Notes under the pieces: generated by a model
What the model was told of the DNA's origin: nothing
Seen by the model: the letters and a program-made list of their open reading frames with translations, nothing else
Database searches by the model: none
Translations under genes and position numbers: made by a program
Assembly (NCBI GenBank): GCA_039989855.1
Contig: JBDXGZ010000003.1
Location: 62,001 to 126,000 of the forward strand
Length of the DNA stretch: 64,000 nt
Direction: 5' to 3'
Source: CALFVT01 sp039989855
Lineage (GTDB): Bacteria > Pseudomonadota > Alphaproteobacteria > Caulobacterales > Maricaulaceae
Shown: piece after piece, positions 27,029 through 35,753 of the stretch
How the letters are laid out: each line of letters starts with the position of its first letter
Position numbering within the stretch: position 1 is the stretch's first letter

Positions 27029-28884
27029 GCCGTTTCATGCCGAACAGATTTTTCCTGCTCCGCCCATAACTTCTTATAAAGACCTTTTTTTGCGAGTAAC
27101 TCACCATGGGTTCCCCGCTCAACAATTTCGCCTTTATCTAAAATGATAATTTGGTCGGCGTGGGTAATCGTCGACAGGCGGTGGGCTATAATCAAGGTGG
27201 TTCTATTCTCGCTTGCGCGTTTGAGAGCGTCCCTGATGTCGCGTTCAGTCTTATTATCGAGGGCCGAGGTCGCTTCGTCTAAAATTAAAATAGCGGGGTT
27301 TTTCAGAAGTGTCCGCGCAATGGCGACGCGTTGTTTCTCGCCGCCTGAGAGCTTTAGTCCACGCTCGCCAACAAGGGTATCGTAACCCAATGGAAGGCTT
27401 TGGATAAAATCGTGAACTTGAGCGTCTTGCGCCGCCTTTTCGATTTCGGATTGCGACGCTCCGGGTTTAGCGTAGCCAATGTTATAACCAATCGTGTCGT
27501 TAAACAAAACCGTGTCTTGCGGGACAATTCCAATGGCGCGCCTGAGACTATCTTGTGTGAGGCTGCTAATATCTTGCCCGTCAATGCGTACATGCCCGTT
27601 TGTAATATCATAAAACCGGTAGAGAATACGTGGCACGGTCGATTTTCCAGCGCCTGTTGGCCCAACGATTGCGAGTGTTTTTCCCGCCTCAACCGTAAAG
27701 CTCACACCTTTTAGAATTTCCCTGTCAGGCTCGTAGGAAAAATCGACATCTTCAAAAATAATCTTCCCCGCTACGTCCGTGAGTGTTTGTGCGTCATCCG
27801 TATCTTGAATTTCAGGACTAAGGTCTAATAGATCAAACATCTTATCCATATCGGTGAGAGCTTGTTTAATCTCGCGGTAGGCAAAGCCTAGAATATTAAG
27901 CGGACGGTAAACCTGCATCATAACAAGTGTAATGGCGGTCATATCGCCAAGCTTCATCTGGCCATCCAATATTTCCCGCGCTGCGAGAAGCATCATGGGG
28001 ACAATGCCAAGGTTCATCAAAAAGCTTTGACCGATATTGACCGTCGCCAAACTTGTCCGCGACCGAATAGCCGCCGTTTGGTATCGCGCCATAGCCGTAT
28101 CATAACGTTCGGTCTCAAAACCTTCCGTGCCGAAATATTTGACGGTTTCGTAATTCAACAGACTATCTACAGAGCGGCTACTGGCGATGGTGTCTTGCTT
28201 GTTCATTTCGCGGCGAAATTTCAGTCGCCACTCCGTCGTCATAATGGTGAAGGTGATATAGGCAGTGACAATGATAATCGCGATAGCGGTAAAGCGCAGA
28301 TCATAGACGACAGCAAAGGCGGCCCCTGCAATGGCGAGCTGTAAGAGTGTTGGCCCAATATTGAACAGTAAAAACCGAAACAAGAAATCTATCGAACGTA
28401 GACCTCGTTCTATCACCCGAGATAGACCGCCTGTGCGCCGTTCTAAATGAAAGCGCAGGGATAATTTATGCAGATGCGCAAAGGTCGATGTAGCGACACG
28501 CCGTTGCGCGAGCTGCCCGACGGGAGCGAAAATATACTCCCGCGCCTCATTGAGAAATGTCGAGAGCAGGCGAAAACCGCCGTATCCTAAAATAAGCGCC
28601 GTTATATAAAGACCGGCCTGTTGCCAAAGAGAGCCGCTATCAACTGCCGTCTCGACCGCGTTCACCGCCCAGCCTAAAAAGAACGGGCCGAGGACTAAGA
28701 CAAATTGGCTGGTAATAGTGATAATTAAGGCAAGGATAATCCGCACCTTATGGGTGGGTTTGTCATCGGGCCAAAGATAGGGCCATAGCTTGCCAAAGCT
28801 CTTAAGTTGAACCCACAGCCCGTCCACCTTTTGCACCGAGGGGTCAAAAGTTGAGCGGTGTTTAGATGGGCTATTAGGCGGCAT
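27025..28884 (-). CDS. ATM1/HMT1-type ABC exporter, fused permease and ATPase
   Basis: A 619-residue half-transporter. Six membrane segments occupy about residues 45-330. The ATPase domain has Walker A 'VGPTGAGKST', signature 'LSGGEKQR' and Walker B 'ILILDEATSALD', then the H-loop 'IIAHRLSTI'. The segment 'RAIERGLRSIDFLFRFLLFN'-like sequence (here VIERGLRSIDFLFRFLLFN) is characteristic of the ABCB7/ATM1 group, which exports glutathione-linked sulfur compounds or metals. It probably acts in heavy-metal or Fe-S related export. Confidence 0.92.
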   Translation of the reverse strand: MPPNSPSKHRSTFDPSVQKVDGLWVQLKSFGKLWPYLWPDDKPTHKVRIILALIITITSQFVLVLGPFFLGWAVNAVETAVDSGSLWQQAGLYITALILGYGGFRLLSTFLNEAREYIFAPVGQLAQRRVATSTFAHLHKLSLRFHLERRTGGLSRVIERGLRSIDFLFRFLLFNIGPTLLQLAIAGAAFAVVYDLRFTAIAIIIVTAYITFTIMTTEWRLKFRREMNKQDTIASSRSVDSLLNYETVKYFGTEGFETERYDTAMARYQTAAIRSRTSLATVNIGQSFLMNLGIVPMMLLAAREILDGQMKLGDMTAITLVMMQVYRPLNILGFAYREIKQALTDMDKMFDLLDLSPEIQDTDDAQTLTDVAGKIIFEDVDFSYEPDREILKGVSFTVEAGKTLAIVGPTGAGKSTVPRILYRFYDITNGHVRIDGQDISSLTQDSLRRAIGIVPQDTVLFNDTIGYNIGYAKPGASQSEIEKAAQDAQVHDFIQSLPLGYDTLVGERGLKLSGGEKQRVAIARTLLKNPAILILDEATSALDNKTERDIRDALKRASENRTTLIIAHRLSTITHADQIIILDKGEIVERGTHGELLAKKGLYKKLWAEQEKSVRHETA

Positions 28885-29087
28885 AAATTATTCCTTATGG
28901 GGACGGCGATATGGGGGAAATGGCGACCCCTGCTAGAAATGTCCAGAGGCGATCATGTTTTGGGGCAAATCGTCCTATATATTTTTCAAAATACTTTCAG
29001 GGCAACGCAGTAAAATAAATGTGTCTGGCCAGCATATTAAAATAATCATAGTTTAAGCCGTCTAATGTATTTGAAGTGAGATATACC

Positions 29088-29549
29088 ATGCAACAAACTG
29101 CGCCCCGTGCCCCAGAGCTTCGCGTTCCCTATTGGCTTGACGGTGAAGGAAATGAGATCGATAGCTTGAAACTCGCTGACCTTGGAACAGGCTATAAAGT
29201 CATTTTTTGCTTTAAAGCCTCTTGCCCAGGGTGTCATTCGCGCGGCTTTCCAGCCATGCAAAAACTTGTTAAAAACCTGGGCGACAAAGACTTCGGCTTT
29301 GCCGTAGTGCATACGGCCTTTGATGATGACCCGCAAAACTCCCAAGACCGTGTGCGTGAGATGCAGCTTAAATATGGCTTAAAAATCCCTTTTGGTCATG
29401 ACCCGAAAAACGGCGATAATTATCCGACTGTTATGCAAGATTATCGCACACGCGGCACGCCGTTCTTTTTGGTGATTGACCCGAACGGCGGTCTCGTCTT
29501 TGGTGACTTTAGTCTCGATGTCGACAAGCTGATCGCCGCCTTCACGTAG
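29088..29549 (+). CDS. Thioredoxin-like redox protein
   Basis: A 153-residue thioredoxin-fold protein. The active site is CPGC in 'FKASCPGCHSRGFPA', and the cis-Pro follows in 'RGTPFFLVIDPNG', as in TlpA-type or AhpC/TSA-like proteins. It has no signal peptide, so it is probably cytosolic. The ATG at 29088 was chosen because GAAGTGAG ends 7 nt before it; an upstream GTG at 29076 lies inside this site. Its position opposite the ABC exporter suggests possible shared regulation. Confidence 0.85.
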   Translation: MQQTAPRAPELRVPYWLDGEGNEIDSLKLADLGTGYKVIFCFKASCPGCHSRGFPAMQKLVKNLGDKDFGFAVVHTAFDDDPQNSQDRVREMQLKYGLKIPFGHDPKNGDNYPTVMQDYRTRGTPFFLVIDPNGGLVFGDFSLDVDKLIAAFT

Positions 29550-29573
29550 AAGGGCTACACCCCACTATTCCCA

Positions 29574-29726
29574 CAAGCTTCGGCTTGACAGTACATAAAG
29601 ACGGGCTTATACGCCCTCCATTCCGCGCAAATTTTACGTTTGCGCTCTGACCTATCCGATCCCACATAAAGTGGATGAGATAGGCGGGGTCCCCTGATCG
29701 GCGAGTTTCGCTCATTGGGGCTTTTT
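29574..29726 (+). ncRNA. Candidate structured RNA or leader upstream of ffh
   Basis: This gap contains several perfect hairpins in a row: CAAGC/GCTTG around a TTCG loop (29574-29587), GGGC/GCCC (29603-29616), GCGCAAA/TTTGCGC (29625-29645), and a two-tier stem CCTATC/GATAGG enclosing ATCC-CAC/GTG-GAT (29651-29684). It ends with CCCC/GGGG (29691-29720) followed by TTTTT. It could be a small RNA or an attenuated leader of ffh. It lacks the SRP RNA tetraloop motif, and no known RNA family was recognised. Confidence 0.4.
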
Positions 29727-29803
29727 GGCATTGGGTTTTCGCCTAAGCCATTCAGAGACTGAGCCGCAGCGGATGTTGGAATTTGGAACGGTTGAAAGTC
29801 TCT

Positions 29804-31351
29804 ATGTTTGAAGCCCTTGGCGATAAACTTGGTAATGTATTCGACAACCTCACAGGACGTGGGGCGCTGTCGGAGAAAGACGTTGCGTCAGCGATGCGCG
29901 AAATCCGCGTGGCCTTGCTCGAAGCCGATGTCGCCTTGCCCGTTGTTAAAGACTTTATCGAAACGGTTAAGGCCGAAGCGGTCGGTGAAAAAGTCATCAA
30001 ATCGATCAAACCCGGTCAGCAGATTGTTAAAATCGTTCATGACGGTCTTGTGGATATGCTCGGCGGCGAAGAGGCTGACACGAGCTTGAACCTCGCAGGG
30101 CGTCCGCCTGTTGCGATTTTGATGGCAGGTCTTCAAGGCTCGGGTAAAACCACGACCACGGGTAAACTTGCGAAATTTTTGAAAGAGAAGCACAAAAAGA
30201 AAGTCCTTCTCGCCTCGCTTGATACGCGCCGCCCCGCTGCGATGGAGCAGCTCGGTATTTTGGCCAAACAAGTCGGCGTCGACTTCCTTGAAATTATTAA
30301 AGGTCAAGACGCGGTTAAAATTGCCAAACGGGCAATGGATCAAGGCGCTAAGGGCGGCTACGATATTGTCTTCCTTGATACGGCAGGCCGGACAACGATC
30401 GACGAAGAGCTTATGGCCGAAGTCGAACAAATCGCCAAAGTCTCTAAGCCGATTGAGACGCTTTTGGTCGCGGACAGTCTGACAGGTCAAGACGCGGTAC
30501 AAACGGCGAAACGCTTTCATGCGCAACTCCCTCTAACAGGCCTCGTGCTAACCCGTATTGACGGCGATGGTCGCGGCGGTGCAGCGCTCTCTATGCGCGC
30601 GGTCACAGGCTTACCGATTAAGTTCTTGGGCACGGGCGAGAAAATGTCTGGGCTTGAGGTTTTCGATGCCAAGCGCCTCGCAGGACGTATCCTCGGCCAA
30701 GGTGATGTGGTCTCATTGGTGGAAAAAGCCAGTGAAATGATCGACCAGAAAGAGGCCGAGCAAATGGCCAAGAAGATGCAAAAAGGCATCTTCGATCTGG
30801 ATGACCTCGCCAAGCAACTCGGGCAAATGCAAAAAATGGGCGGCATTGGCGGTCTGATGGGATTAATGCCCGGTATGGGTAAAATGAAAAAGCAAGTTGA
30901 TGCGGCAGGCGGCATTGATGATAAAATGCTCAAGCGCCAACAGGCGATCATATACTCCATGACCAAATGGGAACGCCAGAACCCCGCCAAGATCAAAGCC
31001 TCTCGCAAAAAGCGAATTGCCGCAGGTGCGGGCATGAATGTGCAAGACGTGAATAAGCTTTTGAAAATGCACCGCGGCATGGCCGACATGATGAAGAAAA
31101 TGAAAAAAGGCGGCATGGCCGGCATGATGAACGCTATGGGTATGGGCGGTATGCCCGGCATGCCAAAAGGCGCGATGCCTAAGGGTATGCCTGACCCAAG
31201 CAGCATGGACCCTGCACAGCTCGAAGAGTTGAAAAAACAATTTGATAAGGGCGGAATGCCTAAAGGATTACCAGGACTTGGCGGTGGATTGCCAGGACTG
31301 GGAGGTGGATTGCCAGGTCTTGGTTCTCCATTTGGAAAAAAGAAAAAATAG
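29804..31351 (+). CDS. ffh: Signal recognition particle protein Ffh
   Basis: A 515-residue SRP GTPase that with 4.5S RNA targets nascent membrane proteins to FtsY. The N domain is followed by the G domain with G1 'GLQGSGKTTTTGKLA', 'DTRRPAAMEQL', 'DTAGR' and 'TRIDGDGRGGAALS'. The M domain is methionine-rich with Gly/Met/Pro repeats, and ends in Gly-Leu-Pro-Gly repeats and a Lys tail. An in-frame TTG at 29783 has no ribosome site, so the ATG at 29804 was chosen. It is followed by rpsP after 24 bp. Confidence 0.97.
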   Translation: MFEALGDKLGNVFDNLTGRGALSEKDVASAMREIRVALLEADVALPVVKDFIETVKAEAVGEKVIKSIKPGQQIVKIVHDGLVDMLGGEEADTSLNLAGRPPVAILMAGLQGSGKTTTTGKLAKFLKEKHKKKVLLASLDTRRPAAMEQLGILAKQVGVDFLEIIKGQDAVKIAKRAMDQGAKGGYDIVFLDTAGRTTIDEELMAEVEQIAKVSKPIETLLVADSLTGQDAVQTAKRFHAQLPLTGLVLTRIDGDGRGGAALSMRAVTGLPIKFLGTGEKMSGLEVFDAKRLAGRILGQGDVVSLVEKASEMIDQKEAEQMAKKMQKGIFDLDDLAKQLGQMQKMGGIGGLMGLMPGMGKMKKQVDAAGGIDDKMLKRQQAIIYSMTKWERQNPAKIKASRKKRIAAGAGMNVQDVNKLLKMHRGMADMMKKMKKGGMAGMMNAMGMGGMPGMPKGAMPKGMPDPSSMDPAQLEELKKQFDKGGMPKGLPGLGGGLPGLGGGLPGLGSPFGKKKK

Positions 31352-31375
31352 AGCATTTGATTAAAAGGAAAACTC

Positions 31376-31849
31376 ATGGCTATTAAACTACGTCTCGCCC
31401 GTCACGGCGCTAAAAAACGTCCCTATTACCGTATCGTCGTTGCTGACGTTCGCGCCCCGCGCGATGGTCGCTTCATCGATATTGTGGGACGTTACAACCC
31501 AATGCTTCCAAAAGACAGTGAAGACCGCGTACAGTTGGATGTTGAAAAAGTTAAAGAATGGCTTGGTAAAGGCGCACGCCCAACAGAGCGTGTTGCACGT
31601 TTCTTAGGCGCGGCTGGCCTTTGGGAATGGAAAGCGGGAAGCAATCCAAATAAAGGTAAGCCAGGTGCGAAAGCTCTACAGCTTATTGAAGAGAAAAAAG
31701 AAAAGGAAGAAGCTCGTAAAGCGGCTGAAGCTGAAGCTAAAGAAGCGGCGAAAGAAGCCGCTGCTGCGGCTGCCGCAGCCGCCGCTGCTGCCGAAGCTGA
31801 AGCCAAGGCTGCTCCTGCTGAAGAAGCGCCTAAGTCTGAAGAAGAATAG
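31376..31849 (+). CDS. rpsP: 30S ribosomal protein S16 with Ala/Glu-rich tail
   Basis: A 157-residue S16. The first 80 residues are a complete S16 domain ('MAIKLRLARHGAKKRPYYRI' at the start, then 'DVEKVKEWLGKGARPTERV'). The remaining 70 residues form a Lys/Glu then poly-Ala/Glu tail, a helical extension seen in several alphaproteobacterial S16 proteins. A strong terminator follows at 31883, so the usual rimM-trmD-rplS partners are not downstream. Confidence 0.97.
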   Translation: MAIKLRLARHGAKKRPYYRIVVADVRAPRDGRFIDIVGRYNPMLPKDSEDRVQLDVEKVKEWLGKGARPTERVARFLGAAGLWEWKAGSNPNKGKPGAKALQLIEEKKEKEEARKAAEAEAKEAAKEAAAAAAAAAAAAEAEAKAAPAEEAPKSEEE

Positions 31850-31882
31850 GCTCAAACCTCTTTCTTAAATAATGATGTTAAA

Positions 31883-31907
31883 GCCGGGCCTTGGTCCGGT
31901 TTTTTTG
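31883..31907 (+). terminator. Intrinsic terminator after rpsP
   Basis: The arms CCGGGCC and GGTCCGG (one G-T wobble) form a tight hairpin immediately followed by a run of eight T residues, 34 bp after the rpsP stop. It is a textbook factor-independent terminator. Confidence 0.9.
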
Positions 31908-31978
31908 TGCGTGAAGGTTTGTTTCCTTACACCCACGCCAAAACGTCCCGCGCCTTTCGGAGCAAGTTAAAGGACAGT

Positions 31979-32335
31979 TTGCGAAGGTCTCCACTACGAT
32001 GGCTACCGATTATCTAATGTGTTTTACGCAATGGATATCAGACGCACTTTGAGCCTGACCTCTCCGAATAAACGGAAAGTCCTTCGCAACGGTTGGCTTT
32101 TTCAAAGGCCCTAGACAACGGTGTGGTCTTGGTCATCACAGCTCTCACCTTACCTTGAGTATTTCTCTCGCAGTTACAGGGCGTCCGGCTATTCTGGCGA
32201 GGTCGTTAACCCCGCTGATCATAGCGCCAACCGTCCAACCACAATGAAGCCAACGTGATCATCATTGTCCGTGTGACCGGAACGAGATTAAGATAGTACA
32301 TGTTTTGAGGGTGTGGATTTATCTTGGCCTTTTTT
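31979..32335 (+). ncRNA. Candidate structured RNA downstream of rpsP
   Basis: No gene of normal size covers this stretch, yet it holds long-range perfect stems. TTGCGAAGG (31979-31987) pairs with CCTTCGCAA (32081-32089); ACGGTTGGC (32089-32097) pairs with GCCAACCGT (32226-32234); ACAATGA (32241-32247) pairs with TCATTGT (32262-32268). AAGATA/TATCTT (32290-32325) then precedes GGCC and six T at 32330-32335, like an intrinsic end. It does not match tmRNA, RNase P RNA, 6S or SRP RNA signatures that I know. Strand is inferred from the T-run. Confidence 0.35.
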
Positions 32336-32340
32336 CTTCT

Positions 32341-32412
32341 CCGCTCATTCCGCCGAAGGGCGGAATCCAGACGTAAGGTGTGATGGACCCCGCTCTACAG
32401 CGGGGTGAGCGG
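32341..32412. repeat. Palindromic REP/MITE-like element
   Basis: An outer stem CCGCTCA / TGAGCGG encloses two perfect 8-bp hairpins: ATTCCGCC/GGCGGAAT around GAAG, and ACCCCGCT/AGCGGGGT around CTAC. This two-hairpin cruciform resembles the dispersed palindromic repeats with ATTCC...GGAATCCAG ends found in many proteobacterial intergenic regions. No second copy was noticed in this window. Confidence 0.7.
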
Positions 32413-32546
32413 GTTGGGTTATTATCCGTCCCCCTCGGGTTTAGCCCACGCGGATATCTCGAAGTGCGAAATTGCGTGATGTGTTTTTCCATCACTAACC
32501 TTATGATAAGCCATATTGTCGGCGCATTAAAAGGGTATTGAGACGA

Positions 32547-33080
32547 ATGTTGAAATTTATATCGTCAATATTTGTTCTCTTGACCTTGGTGTTTTTTATG
32601 ATGGCCGTATTATTCAATCCCATATTTCAGGCTGAAAACATAGAATATCAAATTGAGAAAAATTATAAATTGGATGAAACCCTGCGTTTAGGTGCAAACT
32701 TTGTAAATGAATTTGAATTCAAAAATGGAGTTTTGCCAACAGATAAAGAATATATCGAATGGGCTTCAACTCAAAAACAATTAGAGCCTTACTCACTAAG
32801 AAATACATTCTTGGTTAAAAATAAAGGCGATATTATTTTCCGTCTAAGTGACACGTCTTTGCAGAAAAAAAGCTTTGGGACACCTCCTGATGGTACTTAT
32901 TTGATCGGTATATGGAGGGGGGAATGGCATGAGTTTTATGTATCTTGGACTCAATCAACGACGCTAATATTTACACCTCGAGATTACTTCATGCTTGGGT
33001 CTGCAACAATGGATTTTTTGTTATTGTTATTTATTTCCATTGTATTTGGGTTTGTATCTATCGTTCTATGGAAAAGGTAG
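32547..33080 (+). CDS. Hypothetical membrane protein with two end anchors
   Basis: A 177-residue protein I do not recognise. One hydrophobic segment is near the N-terminus (about residues 3-24) and another at the C-terminus (about 148-173), with a hydrophilic, aromatic-rich domain between. That topology places the middle domain in the periplasm if both segments span. The ATG at 32547 is preferred; an in-frame TTG at 32538 is too close to the AAGGG site. Codon use is more AT-rich than its neighbours, which may mean recent acquisition. Confidence 0.65.
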   Translation: MLKFISSIFVLLTLVFFMMAVLFNPIFQAENIEYQIEKNYKLDETLRLGANFVNEFEFKNGVLPTDKEYIEWASTQKQLEPYSLRNTFLVKNKGDIIFRLSDTSLQKKSFGTPPDGTYLIGIWRGEWHEFYVSWTQSTTLIFTPRDYFMLGSATMDFLLLLFISIVFGFVSIVLWKR

Positions 33081-33100
33081 GCAGCTTAAATTAATGACCC

Positions 33101-33862
33101 TCACCCACGCGGCCCCAATAGCTCCACACGTGTGCCGTTAATGTCCGCGTCCACATTGTAAATATCTTTCAGCCGTTCAACCGTCAGTGTCTCGGCCACC
33201 GACCCGTCTGCTTTTAACTGCCCGTCCTTCATCCACAAAAGCCTGTCAGCGTAGCGGGCGGCGAGGGCGATGTCGTGCAAGATCACGAGCGCGCCGTTCC
33301 CTTGATCGACGTAGCGGCGGATGAGGCCCAAGACTTTAAACTGGTGGTGCGGGTCGAGGGCGGCGACGGGTTCATCGGCGAGTAGGAACGGCGTTTGCGC
33401 GGCGAGGGCGCGGGCGAAATGAAGACGCGCTTGTTCTCCGCCTGATAAGGTTTCGGCGCTCCGCTCGGCCATGTGGCTCAGCTCGCAATCTGATAAGGCG
33501 TGATCGACAGCGCTCTGGTCTTCGCCTTTGAGGGTCGACGGATTGGCGCCGTAGGCAAAGCGCCCTAAGGCGACAATGTCCTTAACGCGGTTCGGCCATG
33601 TGAGCGGCTGAATTTGCGGTAAGTAGGCCATAGCCCGTGCGCGGGCTTGCGGGGATAAATCCGCAGCAGGCGTGTCTTCATAGGTTACGGTTCCAGATGT
33701 TTTCGGAATAATATCCAAACAGGCTTTGAGGAGGGTCGTTTTCCCCGCGCCGTTCGGGCCAAGCAGCACGACAAGTTCGCCGCGTTTAAGGGCAAAGGAC
33801 ACATCCTCCACCAATATTGTATTGCCAATTTTAACGCAGAGATTTTCGACCGATATACTCAT
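33101..33862 (-). CDS. ABC transporter ATPase, iron/cobalamin (FecE/BtuD) type
   Basis: A 253-residue ATPase with Walker A 'LLGPNGAGKTTLLKA', signature 'LSGGEQARLHFARAL' and Walker B 'PFLLADEPVAALD'. The order substrate-binding protein, permease, ATPase with 4-bp overlaps is that of siderophore, haem or cobalamin importers. The start at 33862 (MSISVENLC) overlaps the permease stop by 4 bp (ATGA); the longer open frame to 33901 is less likely. Confidence 0.9.
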   Translation of the reverse strand: MSISVENLCVKIGNTILVEDVSFALKRGELVVLLGPNGAGKTTLLKACLDIIPKTSGTVTYEDTPAADLSPQARARAMAYLPQIQPLTWPNRVKDIVALGRFAYGANPSTLKGEDQSAVDHALSDCELSHMAERSAETLSGGEQARLHFARALAAQTPFLLADEPVAALDPHHQFKVLGLIRRYVDQGNGALVILHDIALAARYADRLLWMKDGQLKADGSVAETLTVERLKDIYNVDADINGTRVELLGPRG

Positions 33863-34857
33863 GCGCCGCGCCCTCCATTTGATCGCTGCACCGCAATCCA
33901 AATAAAGGCGGGCGCGCCGATGATCGCGGCGACCACGCCAAGCTTGAGCTCGGTCTGTGTCGGCAAGAGCCTCACCCCCATATCGGCGAGGACGAGCATC
34001 ACTGACCCGAGTAGCGCCGACGGTAAAATCGTGCGCGCAGGGTCATGGTGAACAAAGGGGCGGATCATATGCGGGGCAACAATGCCGACAAATCCGATGG
34101 CCCCTGCGAGGGCGATGGACGCGCCTGTGGCAAGCCCCGCGCCGAGAACTGTCAGCCACCGAATTTTCTTTAAATCCAAGCCCAAACTATGGGCCGTATC
34201 TTCGCCCAAGGTTAGGGCGGACAGTCCGCGGCGAATCGACCATATAATTAAAAGTCCTGCGATCATGAAGGGGAGGACGAAGAGAATATCAGCGAAGCTT
34301 CGGTTGGCCACAGACCCGAGCATCCAATTCATAATATCTGACAAGGTGAACGGATTGGGCGCGAAATTCACGAGGAGGCTCATGAGGGCCCCTGCGAAAC
34401 TCGAGAGGCCGACGCCGATGAGGATGAGCGTCACCACAGAACGGGTTTTCAGCGCGGCAAGAGCAATGATCGCTGTCGCTGTAACCGCGCCGAGGATGGC
34501 CGCGCTTGGGATGACCCACGGGGACAGCGCCGCGAGGCCATAATAAATCGACACGCTGGCAAACAGCGACCCTGTGGCCGAGACCCCTAATATGCCCGGC
34601 TCAGCGAGGGGGTTTCGTAACAAGCCTTGCAAGGCGGCTCCGCTCGCGCCGAGGGCTAACCCTGTAAGCGACGCTGCGAGGGCGCGGGGCATACGGATGG
34701 TCCAGATGATAATTTCGTCGCTCGGGAGGCCTTGGCCGATCAAGGCGGAGATTATCCGCGAGGGCTCCATTGGTGTCGTCCCGAGGCCGCACGCCAAAAT
34801 AAGCGCGATGATATTAGCTGCGCATAAACCGATGATGAGGATAGACGTGCGGCTCAT
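33859..34857 (-). CDS. ABC transporter permease, FecCD/BtuC family
   Basis: A 332-residue inner-membrane permease with about ten hydrophobic segments. The family stretch 'RMPRALAASLTGLALGASGAA' followed by 'GLLRNPLAEPGILGVS' is diagnostic of FecCD/BtuC, and 'GFVGIVAPHMIRPFVHHDP' near the C-terminus is the ATPase-coupling helix region. The substrate may be an iron chelate or a corrinoid. It overlaps both neighbours by 4 bp. Confidence 0.94.
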   Translation of the reverse strand: MSRTSILIIGLCAANIIALILACGLGTTPMEPSRIISALIGQGLPSDEIIIWTIRMPRALAASLTGLALGASGAALQGLLRNPLAEPGILGVSATGSLFASVSIYYGLAALSPWVIPSAAILGAVTATAIIALAALKTRSVVTLILIGVGLSSFAGALMSLLVNFAPNPFTLSDIMNWMLGSVANRSFADILFVLPFMIAGLLIIWSIRRGLSALTLGEDTAHSLGLDLKKIRWLTVLGAGLATGASIALAGAIGFVGIVAPHMIRPFVHHDPARTILPSALLGSVMLVLADMGVRLLPTQTELKLGVVAAIIGAPAFIWIAVQRSNGGRGA

Positions 34858-35753
34858 TGGATTAAGCCCTGCTGTACGTCTGAGTGTTCTAATCTGGCAG
34901 ATTGTATGGCCTCGGCCACGTCAAGGACAAACCAAGCGTTGCAACTCGTCCATGCACCTTTCAGGTCAACCGCGGGAAGCTCATCCATCATGCGGCGAAT
35001 AATCGGATGGCGCGAGGGCGACCAATGGGCGCTGACGCTACCGTGGCTATCAAAGAAACTGGTCAGGATTATATCGGGTTGGTCTTGGGTTAAGTGTTCA
35101 AGTGGGAGGGACGCCCATCCTGTACGCTGTTGGTAATTCTCATAACCACTCAAAATGATAAGATCATGGATGAGGCTACCCGCCCCCGTGGTCGCCCCGT
35201 AAGGCGTGACGTAAAGGGCCGTGTCCCGCGTGCTGTTGTACGTGTCTTTTAATGCGGTGAGGCGTTGCTCATATTGCGTAATTAGCCGCTCGCCTGCGGA
35301 CGTCTGGTTTAAATCTTTGGCGACTGTACGTAGCGTATCAATGACCGAGCCTTGCCTGTCACCTTCAAGTGTGTTGACCCATCCGATGTTGACGACCTCT
35401 ATGCCTGCGGCCTCGAACATGCGCGTGGCATTCGGGCCGCCGCCGTAAGCGCGCAACACAGTGTCAGGCTTTAAGGCGAGTATATCTTCTGCGCGCGGGC
35501 GCACAGAGGAATGACTACGGGCTTTGTCTTGATGATAAGAAAAGTCAGAGTCCGCGTCAGGTGAGAGAGCCGCGATATGGTCAGAAGGCAGAAGCGCGAG
35601 CGCATATTGATCGGCGCAAACATCAAGACTGACAATGCGCGGGGTGTCGCTGTTTGAGGGTGTCCTAACGGTTTGCTTTGTGCAAGACGAAAGCAGTAGA
35701 CCTGCCGCAAAACAGCTCGCGGTGAGGAAAGGATATTGATCAGCCCAAGACAC
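34854..35753 (-). CDS. ABC transporter substrate-binding protein, BtuF/FepB type
   Basis: A 299-residue cluster A-II binding protein with a lipobox-like 'GLLLSSCTKQ' near the N-terminus, suggesting a lipoprotein anchored in the periplasm. The two-lobed helical-backbone features include 'PRIVSLDVCADQYALALL' and 'ADEDILALKPDTVL'-like sequence (here AEDILALKPDTVL). It is the first gene of the importer operon. No cobalamin riboswitch or clear Fur box is visible upstream, so the ligand stays undetermined. Confidence 0.85.
   Translation of the reverse strand: MSWADQYPFLTASCFAAGLLLSSCTKQTVRTPSNSDTPRIVSLDVCADQYALALLPSDHIAALSPDADSDFSYHQDKARSHSSVRPRAEDILALKPDTVLRAYGGGPNATRMFEAAGIEVVNIGWVNTLEGDRQGSVIDTLRTVAKDLNQTSAGERLITQYEQRLTALKDTYNSTRDTALYVTPYGATTGAGSLIHDLIILSGYENYQQRTGWASLPLEHLTQDQPDIILTSFFDSHGSVSAHWSPSRHPIIRRMMDELPAVDLKGAWTSCNAWFVLDVAEAIQSARLEHSDVQQGLIQ

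Noticed and set aside
29574..29803. SRP RNA gene beside ffh
   Set aside because: The conserved SRP RNA tetraloop region is not present in the hairpins.
30517..31377. Minus-strand frame of 286 codons opposite ffh
   Set aside because: Its Pro/Gly/Ile/Met-rich text is the antisense of the Ffh M domain repeats; ffh itself is certain.
31492..31806. Poly-Ala open frame opposite rpsP
   Set aside because: It is the reverse reading of the Ala/Glu-rich tail of S16.
31920..32270. Short minus-strand protein fragments after rpsP
   Set aside because: Readable stretches occur in different frames, broken by stops, and none exceeds about 65 codons or matches a family; they may be chance or decay.
31979..32335. 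RNase P RNA or tmRNA after rpsP
   Set aside because: One GGAAAGTCC string recalls RNase P, but it lies mid-region without the other conserved blocks; no tRNA-like end or tag frame of tmRNA is present.
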